A stretch of DNA of 17,680 nucleotides from CAZDKO01 sp964506075 [NCBI: uncultured bacterium] (GCA_964506075.1 CAZDKO010000031.1:1-17680), one strand, 5' to 3'. Shown: positions 1 to 7,016, counted from the first letter of the stretch. Translations and numbers: made by a program. The notes: generated by a model from the letters alone, not told the origin.

Positions 1-306
1 ACGGCCGTTCTGGGAGATAAACTGGTCGGGGCGATTACCATAAATAAAGCGGGTCGGGAAGAAAAAATACCGGTTCAAGGGGTTTTTGTTGAGATTGGTC
101 TTATTCCTAACTCTGAATTGGCGGAAGGGCTGGATAAAAATAAGAAAGGTGAAATTCTGGTTAATTGCAACAATGAGACCAGTCTACCCGGAATATTTGC
201 GGCCGGGGATGTAACCAGTGTGCCTGAAAAGCAAATTATCGTGGCTGCCGGCGCCGGGGCGACGGCAACTTTAAGCGCTTTCCGTTATTTATCTACTCAT
301 ACATAA
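1..306 (+). CDS. AhpF/thioredoxin-reductase-like FAD-dependent disulfide reductase (C-terminal fragment)
   Basis: The reading frame is open from the first base of the window to the TAA at 304-306, giving about 101 residues of a protein whose N-terminus lies outside. The fragment is the C-terminal FAD-binding portion of the thioredoxin reductase/AhpF family. It shows GVFVEIGLIPNSE, the ETSLPGIFAAGD motif in which the Asp contacts the flavin ribityl/phosphate region, then TSVPEKQIIVAAGAGATATLSAF. The P-x-KQI-x-VAAG-x-GA pattern is closer to AhpF and AhpF-like reductases than to classical E. coli-type TrxB. Family members pass electrons from NAD(P)H through FAD and a CxxC pair to thioredoxin, glutaredoxin-like proteins or peroxiredoxin in the cytoplasm. 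The CxxC and NAD(P) regions are not visible here, so the partner cannot be decided. A strong hairpin follows 33 bases after the stop. Confidence 0.88.
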   Translation, partial: TAVLGDKLVGAITINKAGREEKIPVQGVFVEIGLIPNSELAEGLDKNKKGEILVNCNNETSLPGIFAAGDVTSVPEKQIIVAAGAGATATLSAFRYLSTHT

Positions 307-338
307 GGGGAAAAATTTTTTTAACCAGCTATTAAAAT

Positions 339-378
339 AAAAGAAACCGGGCGAGTTTAAACTCACCCGGTTTCTTTT
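339..378. terminator. Bidirectional intrinsic terminator between convergent genes
   Basis: Two 20-base arms (339-358 and 359-378) are complementary at all but one position. The core is GAAACCGGG with CCCGGTTTC, closed by a TTTAAA centre and flanked by A-runs on the left and T-runs on the right, so either transcript ends its hairpin in U-rich sequence. The single mismatch (C352 opposite A365) becomes a G-U wobble in the minus-strand RNA, so the hairpin is fully paired for the efflux operon. It sits between the reductase (+, stop at 306) and the PII-like gene (-, stop at 388) and probably serves both. Confidence 0.88.
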
Positions 379-387
379 ACGTTTCCT

Positions 388-678
388 TTAAGTAATTTCT
401 TCTAAATCCCAGGTAAAGGCTTTTATCCCCAACTTACCGGATATTTTTCTATGTTCTTTAATAAGCTTGATTAAACTTTCTGCTTTTTCATCTTCCACAG
501 CACAAAAGAAAACGGAGTTTTCCCCCGGCCATATCTCCGAGCCCAGGTGAGTTCCGCTGGATTTGCCTTTGCCTTTGACTTCGGTCCATTTGGTATAACC
601 TTCAATTTTCTCCTTTTGTAATATTTCTATAACTTCAGTTTCTATAGCGCTGTTATAGGCAATCATGACCATTTTCAT
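388..678 (-). CDS. PII-like transporter-associated protein (PG0541-type), last gene of the efflux operon
   Basis: A 96-residue cytoplasmic protein with no signal peptide or membrane segment. It begins with a beta strand (MKMVMIAYN), followed by a helix rich in Glu/Ile/Lys. Next comes a PII T-loop-like segment with EVKGKGK (residues 33-39), then SSGTHLGSEIWPG, and a second strand-helix unit (VFFCAVEDEKAESLIKLI). This is the layout of the ferredoxin-like PII superfamily. Short proteins of this kind follow RND pump genes in other diderms; I recall the database name 'PG0541 family transporter-associated protein' after the Porphyromonas gingivalis example. The role is unproven: PII relatives bind nucleotides or metals and regulate transporters, so a sensor or modulator of the upstream pump is a reasonable inference. 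The ATG at 678 follows GTGAGG at suitable spacing. An 81-base spacer with heptamer repeats separates it from the pump gene. Confidence 0.8.
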   Translation of the reverse strand: MKMVMIAYNSAIETEVIEILQKEKIEGYTKWTEVKGKGKSSGTHLGSEIWPGENSVFFCAVEDEKAESLIKLIKEHRKISGKLGIKAFTWDLEEIT

Positions 679-689
679 AACAACCTCAC

Positions 690-776
690 TGTTTAAGGAT
701 TAAGAAGTAAGTATTAAGAATTAAAAAAAAATTATCACTTAATCCTTACTTCTTAGTTCTTATTTCTTCTTTTTTA
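690..776. repeat. Heptamer-periodic AT-rich repeat with opposing arms
   Basis: The spacer between the RND and PII-like genes, extending a few codons into the RND 3' end, carries degenerate 7-base units. On + from 693 they read TTAAGGA, TTAAGAA, GTAAGTA, TTAAGAA. The right arm carries the same unit on the other strand (TAAGAAC, TAAGAAG, TAAGGAT). AAGGATTAAG (695-704) has its exact reverse complement at 738-747, and AAGAAGTAAG (702-711) at 745-754, so several alternative hairpins can form in the RNA. Related units occur at 9865-9885 and 12295-12390. This is a dispersed intergenic repeat family rather than a gene. Confidence 0.7.
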
Positions 777-3700
777 GCCTTTCCTCAAATATCGAATAAA
801 GAGTGGGAATAAAAATCAGGGTGATTAACGTTGAAACAAGAAGCCCGCCGATGATGGTTATACCGAAAGGCCGCCAGGTTTCACTGCCTTCGCCGCAGCT
901 CAAAGCCAGAGGTAACATCGCCAGCATAGTCGTAGTCGTGGTCATAAGAACCGGTCTCAAGCGTGAACGGCCTCCCTCAGCTACGGCTTCTCTTACCGGT
1001 AATCCCCGATCTCTCAATATATTTATATAACTGATGAGGACGATACCATTATTAACGACAATTCCCACCAGCATAATTAAACCGATAAAGGTGTCTACCG
1101 AGAAAATCTGACGGGTAATGAGGAGGGCCCAGATTACTCCAATCATCGCAAAAGGGATAGAGAAAAGAATTATAAAAGGGTCCCGGAAAGATTCAAATTG
1201 GGAGGCCATAACCATATAGACCAGAAATATTCCCAGAAGAAAGGCAATGCCTAAGAGATTAAACGCCTCTTCCTGTTCCTCGGTTTCTCCGCCAAATTCC
1301 AGGAAGAAATCACCCGGTATTTTTATTTTTTTAAGCTGTTCTCTGGCTTCCTGAACGGCTTTACCCAAACTGCGTCCGGAAAGATTCGCCGTTATTGATA
1401 CCATTCTCTGCTGATTTTTTCTTTCGATTTTCAGAGGACCCAGGCTTTCTTTAACCTCGGCAACGTTACTGAGCCGGACCTGTTTATTTAAAGAATTAGT
1501 AATAAAAATATTTTCCAGGTCGGAAATAGTATTCCGGTCTTCCTCCTGCAAACGGACGAAAATGTCGTATTCTTTTCCTTTTTCCCGGTATTTGGTGGCT
1601 GTTTTTCCGCTGAAAAAAATTTCTACGGTGTTACCGACATTATAAGCATTCAAACCCAGGGCTGAGGTTTTATCCCGGTCAACCAGAACCTGAAGTTCGG
1701 GCCGATTAGATTTTCTGGATATTTCTATATCCTCAAGACCTTCGACCCGTTCAAGCTCCAGGGCTATCTCTTTAGCCAATCTATCGGAAGTTTCCAAATC
1801 ATACCCGTAGAGATTAAGCGTGACCGGACTTCCTCCTCCGCCGAAAAGCATCCCCTGCAGAGGGTCTTCAGTGCTGTATCTGACTACGGCCCCGGGAAAA
1901 TCCTGAGTATAAGGTCTTAAGGTATTAACTATTTCCTCCACCGACCTTTTTCTGTTTTTTTGCTGAACGACTTTACAAAAGACCGTGCCGAGATTTGAAG
2001 CTTCATCACCACTCATCGGGCCGCCGCCTCTGGCTTCAGTAGAAGCACCCCAGGAGGCATACATCATCTCTTTTTCCGGAACATACTTATCAATCAGTTC
2101 TTCTATTTTCTGGCACACCTTGCCGGTTTCTTCCATCCGGGTACCGACCGGGAGTTCTACGTTGACCGAAAATACCCCCGAATCGGATTCAGCCATAAAT
2201 TCGGTTCCAATCAGGGGTACTAAAAAGAAACTCAATAATAAAAGAGCAAAGCCGCCGAATACGACTTTTCTTCTGTTACTTAGCGCCCAGGCCAGTGCAT
2301 TTCTGTATTTATTATCTAATTTCATAAACCATTTTTCACTTCGGTCGTGAAATTTAGCCATGGGTTTCCAATTTTTTGTTTGATCGGCCGGATGATACCA
2401 TTTGGAGCAAATCATCGGGATGAGAGTCAAAGCGGTTAAAAGTGAAGCCATGAGGGCTAAGGTTATCACCAGAGCCATCTCTTTAAACATGATACCGGTA
2501 ATACCGCCGACAAAAACAATCGGGATAAATATGGCTATTGTAGTCAGGGTGGAAGCCATAACGGCTTTACCGACTTCGGAAGCGCCGAATATGGAGGCCT
2601 CTTTGGGTCTTTCTCCAATTTCACGATGACGAAAAATATTATCAAAAACTACGATAGCGGCGTCAACGACCATTCCCATAGCGATGGCCAGACTCATTAA
2701 AGAAATCATATTTAAAGTGTAGCCAAATATATACATAAGGAAAAAGGTTATAATTAAAGAAGTAGGAATGGCACAGGCGACGATAAAAGAAGCTCTTATA
2801 TCCCGCAGGAAAAACAGCAGTACCAGAATGACAAAAAATATTCCCCATATAAGGGCGTCTCTTAAATTACCCAGGGCAATTTTTATAAAATCGGAAAAAT
2901 CCCTGGCGATGACAATCTGAACGTCCGCAGGCAGATTCTTCTTTAATTCCTGGAATTTTTTCAGGGCTCTTTCAACTACCTGGACGGTATTGGCGCCGGA
3001 TTGTTTCTGGACTATTATAGCCAGGCCTTTTCTCCGGTTAAGCTCCACTTCTCTGGTGTTCTCTTTAAATGAGTCTTTAACCGCGGCTATATCTTTAAGG
3101 TATATGGGTTTGGCGTCTTTAGAAGTACCGATAACGATTTTTTCAATCTCCGGGACTTCAAGCTCTTCGGGAACACGGATAAGATAATCTTTTTGGCCGG
3201 TTTTTATGTTTCCACCCGGCTGGGATATATTTTCACTATTTATTATACTGAGCACCTGGCTTATAGGAATGTTATAAGCCTCCAAGCGGGCTCTATCAAG
3301 TTCAACCAGAATTTGTCTTTCTAAACCTCCTCTGGGAACAGCGGTGGCTACTCCCGGGACTGTTTTTAAAGGGTCGCAGATTCGGTCGCTGATAAGGTCG
3401 TAAAGGATGGGATAGCTTTCATCGGCGGTTGCAGCCATAACCAGTACCGGCATCATTGAAAAATCAAATTTGTAGATTATCGGGTCATCGGCTTCGTCGG
3501 GAAGAAATATTTTGGCTAAATCAACTTTATCCCGGACATCGTTTGAGGCTTCATCCAGATTGGTCCCCCAGTTAAATTTTAAAGTGATGGTGGAGCTGCC
3601 TTCACTGGAAGTAGAATAAATATCGTCTAAATCAGGAACGGTGGCTAAATATTCTTCCATGATTTCGGTGATTTTGTATTCAACTTCTTCCGGTCCGGCT

Positions 3701-3858
3701 CCTTGATAAGTCGTGACGACGCTAATAGCCGGGATTTCTATCTCCGGGAAAAAATCAAGCCCTAATTGGGTTAAAGCGACAAACCCCAGTAAAATCATGG
3801 AGACAAAAACCATAATGGTTGTGACCGGATATTTAACTCCAAATTGCGGCAGTTTCAT
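760..3858 (-). CDS. RND-family efflux pump, HAE1 type (AcrB/MexB-like inner-membrane permease)
   Basis: At 1032 residues this is full length for an HAE1-family RND permease. TM1 lies at about 12-31, followed by a large periplasmic porter domain to about 335. TM2-TM6 (about 335-485) form a block, TM7 is at about 533-550, the second periplasmic porter domain runs to about 865, and TM8-TM12 follow (about 866-1023). Family signatures include DFFPEIEIP (35-43), MASQFESFRDP (884-894) and a Thr run at 973-977. In TM4 the sequence GMVVDAAIVVFDNIF places D399 at the AcrB D407 position but A400 at D408. In TM10, GIVVNNGIVLI has N936 at the AcrB K940 position. R966 matches R971. The proton relay is therefore reduced compared with AcrB, as in many non-enteric HAE1 proteins. 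The substrate cannot be read from sequence; drugs, detergents or lipids are typical. The ATG follows GATGAGG at good spacing. Third structural gene of the tolC-adaptor-pump unit. Confidence 0.95.
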   Translation of the reverse strand: MKLPQFGVKYPVTTIMVFVSMILLGFVALTQLGLDFFPEIEIPAISVVTTYQGAGPEEVEYKITEIMEEYLATVPDLDDIYSTSSEGSSTITLKFNWGTNLDEASNDVRDKVDLAKIFLPDEADDPIIYKFDFSMMPVLVMAATADESYPILYDLISDRICDPLKTVPGVATAVPRGGLERQILVELDRARLEAYNIPISQVLSIINSENISQPGGNIKTGQKDYLIRVPEELEVPEIEKIVIGTSKDAKPIYLKDIAAVKDSFKENTREVELNRRKGLAIIVQKQSGANTVQVVERALKKFQELKKNLPADVQIVIARDFSDFIKIALGNLRDALIWGIFFVILVLLFFLRDIRASFIVACAIPTSLIITFFLMYIFGYTLNMISLMSLAIAMGMVVDAAIVVFDNIFRHREIGERPKEASIFGASEVGKAVMASTLTTIAIFIPIVFVGGITGIMFKEMALVITLALMASLLTALTLIPMICSKWYHPADQTKNWKPMAKFHDRSEKWFMKLDNKYRNALAWALSNRRKVVFGGFALLLLSFFLVPLIGTEFMAESDSGVFSVNVELPVGTRMEETGKVCQKIEELIDKYVPEKEMMYASWGASTEARGGGPMSGDEASNLGTVFCKVVQQKNRKRSVEEIVNTLRPYTQDFPGAVVRYSTEDPLQGMLFGGGGSPVTLNLYGYDLETSDRLAKEIALELERVEGLEDIEISRKSNRPELQVLVDRDKTSALGLNAYNVGNTVEIFFSGKTATKYREKGKEYDIFVRLQEEDRNTISDLENIFITNSLNKQVRLSNVAEVKESLGPLKIERKNQQRMVSITANLSGRSLGKAVQEAREQLKKIKIPGDFFLEFGGETEEQEEAFNLLGIAFLLGIFLVYMVMASQFESFRDPFIILFSIPFAMIGVIWALLITRQIFSVDTFIGLIMLVGIVVNNGIVLISYINILRDRGLPVREAVAEGGRSRLRPVLMTTTTTMLAMLPLALSCGEGSETWRPFGITIIGGLLVSTLITLIFIPTLYSIFEERLKKKK

Positions 3859-3872
3859 TTAAACCTCATCTT

Positions 3873-3919
3873 CTGGTGATTGGTAAATATTAATTTAAAC
3901 CAATTAACCATTTAACCAG
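3873..3919 (-). repeat. Intercistronic hairpin with 8-base tandem units between adaptor and pump genes
   Basis: Read on the minus strand, the 62-base gap after the adaptor stop holds three near-identical 8-base units (TGGTTAAA, TGGTTAAT, TGGTTTAA). ATTGGT and ACCAAT at the ends of 3879-3904 pair, with an inner AAAT/ATTT stem and a 2-base bulge. An outer CTGGT (3915-3919 as read on +, ACCAG) pairs with ACCAG (CTGGT at 3873-3877 on +). The structure ends shortly before the pump's Shine-Dalgarno sequence, so it could influence relative expression or RNA decay. It has no U-tract and does not look like a terminator. Confidence 0.5.
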
Positions 3920-3920
3920 C

Positions 3921-4856
3921 TTATTCCACTTCGGTTGGTTCACCGATAATTTTAACCACGTCACCGGTTTTAAGACGTTCTTTTCCCAGAGTGATGACGA
4001 CTTCGTTTTCTGTTAGGCCTTCCAGGACTTCCAGTTTATTGTTTTCGGCTATTCCTAAAGTTATCTTTCGTTTATGGATTTTGTTGTTTTTATCGGCGAC
4101 CATAGCGAAGGTGGAACTGTCTTCACGTAAGACGGCGTCGCGGGAAATACATAAGACCGACGGCTGCTCCTTAACGATAATCCAGATACGGGCAAACATC
4201 CCCGGTTTAAGACGGTAATCCTGGTTGGGTATTTCCAGCTCTATCAGGGCCGTCCGGGAAGACGTATCAACCACGGGGCTGACGGTGATAACTTTGCCTT
4301 CAAACGTCTCGTCCGGATAGGCATCAATTTTCACCTGACAAATCTGACTCTCTTTAATTTTAGGGAGGTCGCGTTCGCCCACGTTGACTTTTACTTTTAC
4401 TGTGTCCATATTAAGTATTTCAGCTATAGGGACGGAGGGGGAGACGGTTTCGCCTTTATCCGGATAAACCCGGCCGACAACGCCGGCTATGGGTGAAAGA
4501 ACCGGGGAAGGCTTATATTTAAAACCGATTTCATCCCGGTCTATCAGCGCCAGGGTCTGGTCTTTTGTTACCCGGTCGTTTTCTTTGACCGTATTGGTTA
4601 AGAGCTTTCCCGTCACCTTGGGATAAACCATTATCTGGTCAAACGCTTTAATATCACCGACGTAAAAAAGCTTTTCCTGAAGCAGACATAATTTAGCAAG
4701 GCTCGCTTCGACCGGTATAGAGGTTTTTTCCGGCTCAATCTTTTTTTTCTGGCAACCGGTGAGAAAATTCATAATACAGAAGATAAAAATACAGAAAATA
4801 ATTCCGGAGCGATAAACTTTTATTTTAGTGGATATGTCCCTTTTAAGAATTTTCAT
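3921..4856 (-). CDS. RND efflux periplasmic adaptor lipoprotein (HlyD/membrane-fusion family), apparently without the alpha-hairpin
   Basis: A 311-residue adaptor linking the pump to the outer-membrane channel. The N-terminus has a basic segment (KIKVYR), a hydrophobic stretch (19-31) and the lipobox LTGC (32-35), so Cys35 is the likely lipidated residue. The lipoyl (barrel-sandwich) domain starts at VYPKVTGKLLTNTVKENDRV (about 77-96). Its second half begins at LSPIAGVVGRVYPDKGETV (about 120-138), after only about a dozen linking residues (DEIGFKYKPSPV). Canonical adaptors insert a long alpha-helical hairpin at this point. A beta-barrel domain (about 152-228) and a membrane-proximal domain (about 230-305, SRDAVLRED to GDVVKI) follow. 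The length is short for the family (commonly 350-400), which the missing hairpin explains. The ATG lies 3 bases after the tolC stop; its GGAGAGG ribosome site is inside the tolC 3' end, suggesting translational coupling. Confidence 0.92.
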   Translation of the reverse strand: MKILKRDISTKIKVYRSGIIFCIFIFCIMNFLTGCQKKKIEPEKTSIPVEASLAKLCLLQEKLFYVGDIKAFDQIMVYPKVTGKLLTNTVKENDRVTKDQTLALIDRDEIGFKYKPSPVLSPIAGVVGRVYPDKGETVSPSVPIAEILNMDTVKVKVNVGERDLPKIKESQICQVKIDAYPDETFEGKVITVSPVVDTSSRTALIELEIPNQDYRLKPGMFARIWIIVKEQPSVLCISRDAVLREDSSTFAMVADKNNKIHKRKITLGIAENNKLEVLEGLTENEVVITLGKERLKTGDVVKIIGEPTEVE

Positions 4857-4859
4857 TCT

Positions 4860-6185
4860 TTATTCCTCTCCTATAGCTTTAACTAAAGCGGCCTGAGCCA
4901 TAATGTGTGCGTATATCCCCTGAACATAGTTTAATTGAGCGTTAGACAAAGCAAATTGGGCGTCCAGAATGTCAAGTTGACTGGCCTTGCCGTGTTGATA
5001 ACGGGTTTGCATAATATCGTAGGCTTTTTTGGCCCTTTCAACATTTTTGGATTGTGATTCTACCACTTCCTGAGCGGCATTGAGCGAAAGAAAAGCATTT
5101 TCCACTTCAACCTTTACGTTTTCAATTAGTTCTTTTTCTTTTATCCTTAGGGCTTCCAGCTGGGCCTGACTTTGTTTTACTCTGGATGTAGTCAGAAAAC
5201 CGTCAAAGAGAGGAAAATCCAGGGAGACATAAGAAATCAAGTAATCATCGTATTCATCTCTCGGCTCAGAAGAAACAACGTGCTGGGAATAATAATCAGT
5301 ACAGTTTAATGACAGGGTAGGGAAGTGTCCGGCCCGGCTGGCTTTAACGGCCGCCCGGCCTCCCTCCTTAAGAGCGTTTATTTCCTTTAATTCCGGCCGG
5401 TTGAGCAAAGCCTTTTCCAGGACCGTTTCTTTTTTCCCCTGGTAGGGGACATACTTAACATCGCCGATAAGTTCTAAGTTTTCTGATACGTCCATTCCCA
5501 GCGTGAGTTTAAATCGGTTTTTAGCCAGATTAAGATTATTTTCAGCTTTTATCAAATCAGGTTTAATGCTGGCAACTTCCACCTCGGTCCGTAAAACGTC
5601 ATATTCAGAAACCTCTCCGGCTTGATAGCGGGCGCGGGTGGTTTTCAGGTTACTTTCAGCCAGGGCCAGCCTTTCTTTTTGAATATCTACTATTTCCTTA
5701 TTTAATAACACCAGATAAAAAACCTCTTTGACCCGGAAAATTACTGACTGCCGTAGCCCCTCTTTATTTTCTTCCGTTGCTTTTAGGTTAGATTTTGATT
5801 GCTTGATGGTATTATAGATTCTTCCGCCGGTAAAAAGGGTCTGACTTACGGAAATCAGGCCGTCAATATTATCGCCATAAGTGATAGTCGGGTGATTTTG
5901 ATAATCGGTATAGATTCCCCTGAGGTTAAGATGGGGCAGAATCTCTGAAGTGGCCTCGGTTATTTGCGCTCTGGCTATTTTTAACTCTTCTTCTTTGGCT
6001 AAGTATTCGTAGTTTGCCTCCAGGGCGTAATCGATGGCTTCTTCCAGGTTGAATGTCGTCAGAAGGTTACCTTCTCGCTCTCCACCAGAACCGGCGGTTT
6101 TTTCTGGCGGGGTTTCCGCCGCTGAGGATAAAACGGGGAAAATAAATATTGCTAAAATAATGATTAAAGAGGTAATTTTTTTCAT
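4860..6185 (-). CDS. TolC-family outer-membrane efflux channel protein
   Basis: A 441-residue precursor with a clear Sec signal peptide (MKKITSLIIILAIFIFPVLSSA, cleavage after SSA near residue 22). The mature protein shows the two-fold repeated outer-membrane efflux protein architecture: long amphipathic helices at about 48-230 and 250-440. Characteristic segments include LEEAIDYALEANYEY (47-61), a TRARYQAGEVSEYDVLRTE-like helix near 180-200 and the matching second-repeat segment MQTRYQHGKASQLDILDAQ near 390-410. The trimer would form an outer-membrane beta-barrel and a periplasmic tunnel for the RND pump. The gene starts one base after the TetR stop (TAA-A-ATG) and ends three bases before the adaptor start, so it lies in a tightly packed operon. 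The mature N-terminal stretch of about 20 residues is polar and probably disordered. Confidence 0.94.
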   Translation of the reverse strand: MKKITSLIIILAIFIFPVLSSAAETPPEKTAGSGGEREGNLLTTFNLEEAIDYALEANYEYLAKEEELKIARAQITEATSEILPHLNLRGIYTDYQNHPTITYGDNIDGLISVSQTLFTGGRIYNTIKQSKSNLKATEENKEGLRQSVIFRVKEVFYLVLLNKEIVDIQKERLALAESNLKTTRARYQAGEVSEYDVLRTEVEVASIKPDLIKAENNLNLAKNRFKLTLGMDVSENLELIGDVKYVPYQGKKETVLEKALLNRPELKEINALKEGGRAAVKASRAGHFPTLSLNCTDYYSQHVVSSEPRDEYDDYLISYVSLDFPLFDGFLTTSRVKQSQAQLEALRIKEKELIENVKVEVENAFLSLNAAQEVVESQSKNVERAKKAYDIMQTRYQHGKASQLDILDAQFALSNAQLNYVQGIYAHIMAQAALVKAIGEE

Positions 6186-6186
6186 T

Positions 6187-6840
6187 TTAATTGCCTGAAT
6201 TGATGTTGGTTATTATTCTTCTCTGGTTTGCGGCGCCGTTTAAAAACAAATCGATAATAAAATCTTTGTCTTTTAAAAGCGGCTCATCTTTTCTTTTAAG
6301 TATCAGTGAACTAAAAATCATAGCGTTGATATTACCGATAAAGGCAAAAGCCAGTTTTTCCGGATTAAGTTTTCTTAATCTTCCTTCTTCTATAGCTTTT
6401 TTCATCAGCCGGATTAGCATATTGGTGTGGTGTACATATTTCTTTTCTATTATTTCTTTCAGTCTGTCTTTCATGACACCTTTGTCAACGTTTCTTTCCG
6501 TAAAATAAATTCTAAAAAAATCCCTGTTCTCATCAAAGAACCGGAGACGGGCTTTAACTATAGTGGTCAGTTTTTCGAGGCTCCCCTGGGTTCGGTCTAC
6601 TTCTTCGGAGATTGCCCGCGTCATTTCTTCCCATCTTTCTTCAAAGAGTCTGTAATAAAGAATTTGCTTGTTCTTAAAATAAAGATAAACAGTGCCCACG
6701 GCGTATTGAGCTTTTCTGGCGATATCGGCAATGGTAGCTTTGTGATATCCCTGGGTAGCAAAAACTTCTTCCGCCGCTTGAAGGATGTCTGATTCCCTGA
6801 GTTTCCGGTCTCTTTCTCTCCTGGGCAGGGCTTTTTCCAT
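6187..6840 (-). CDS. TetR/AcrR-family transcriptional regulator of the efflux operon
   Basis: A 217-residue protein with an N-terminal TetR DNA-binding domain: ILQAAEEVFATQGYHKATIADIARKAQYAVGTVYLYFKNKQILYYRLF (about 19-66). The recognition helix is around AVGTVYLYF, the TetR family hallmark. The remaining helices (about 70-217) form the variable ligand-binding and dimerization domain, so the inducer cannot be deduced. It is the first gene of the efflux operon, one base ahead of tolC, which strongly suggests control of its own operon. Upstream lies a near-consensus promoter with a 7-base-arm palindrome over the start point. Members of this family usually repress and release DNA when they bind the exported compound. 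The ATG at 6840 is preceded by a purine-rich GAGGGGGGAGAG stretch. Confidence 0.95.
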   Translation of the reverse strand: MEKALPRRERDRKLRESDILQAAEEVFATQGYHKATIADIARKAQYAVGTVYLYFKNKQILYYRLFEERWEEMTRAISEEVDRTQGSLEKLTTIVKARLRFFDENRDFFRIYFTERNVDKGVMKDRLKEIIEKKYVHHTNMLIRLMKKAIEEGRLRKLNPEKLAFAFIGNINAMIFSSLILKRKDEPLLKDKDFIIDLFLNGAANQRRIITNINSGN

Positions 6841-6873
6841 CTCTCCCCCCTCTTTTAGAATTAACGGTCATTT

Positions 6874-6891
6874 TATGAATAATCATTCATA
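6874..6891. promoter_or_regulatory. Putative TetR operator palindrome
   Basis: A perfect inverted repeat, TATGAAT-AATC-ATTCATA, with 7-base arms and a 4-base spacer. It covers the predicted transcription start of the minus-strand operon, about 7 bases downstream of its -10 box. Its size and TGAATGA/TTCA character match operators bound by many TetR-family dimers. A further half-site (TGAATGG on the minus strand, around 6904-6910) sits in the promoter spacer. Assignment to the adjacent regulator is inferred from position. Confidence 0.72.
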
Positions 6892-6896
6892 TTGTA

Positions 6897-6925
6897 AATA
6901 TACCATTCAATTTTAGGTTTGTCAA
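6897..6925 (-). promoter_or_regulatory. Sigma-70-type promoter of the efflux operon
   Basis: On the minus strand a perfect TTGACA (-35, 6920-6925) is followed by a 17-base spacer and TATATT (-10, 6897-6902). Transcription would start near 6890, inside the TATGAAT palindrome, leaving about 50 bases of leader before the TetR ATG at 6840. The promoter is close to consensus, so strong expression is expected unless repressed. Confidence 0.85.
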
Positions 6926-6951
6926 GCGGTTTTTCAAGGGAAGGAAAATAC

Positions 6952-6980
6952 TTGGCAAATAAAGGTTTATATTTTATAAT
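6952..6980 (+). promoter_or_regulatory. Divergent sigma-70-type promoter for the 7017 gene cluster
   Basis: TTGGCA (-35, 6952-6957), a 17-base spacer and a perfect TATAAT (-10, 6975-6980), with a start expected near 6987, about 30 bases ahead of the ATG at 7017. It is back-to-back with the efflux promoter, with 26 bases between the two -35 boxes. The TetR palindrome lies about 60 bases upstream of this -35 and probably does not block it directly. Confidence 0.82.
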
Positions 6981-7016
6981 AAGAAGCCCTTGAAATAATA
7001 CATTCAGGCTGACAAT

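Noticed and set aside
690-776. Possible CRISPR-like array
   Set aside because: Units are only 7 bases, contiguous and degenerate with no spacers, and no cas genes are present.
1985-2350. 121-codon open frame on + inside the RND gene
   Set aside because: Antisense shadow of a clear RND coding region; no recognisable protein and no ribosome site.
6427-6792. 121-codon open frame on + inside the TetR gene
   Set aside because: Antisense to a confident TetR family gene; low-complexity Phe/Ser-rich product.
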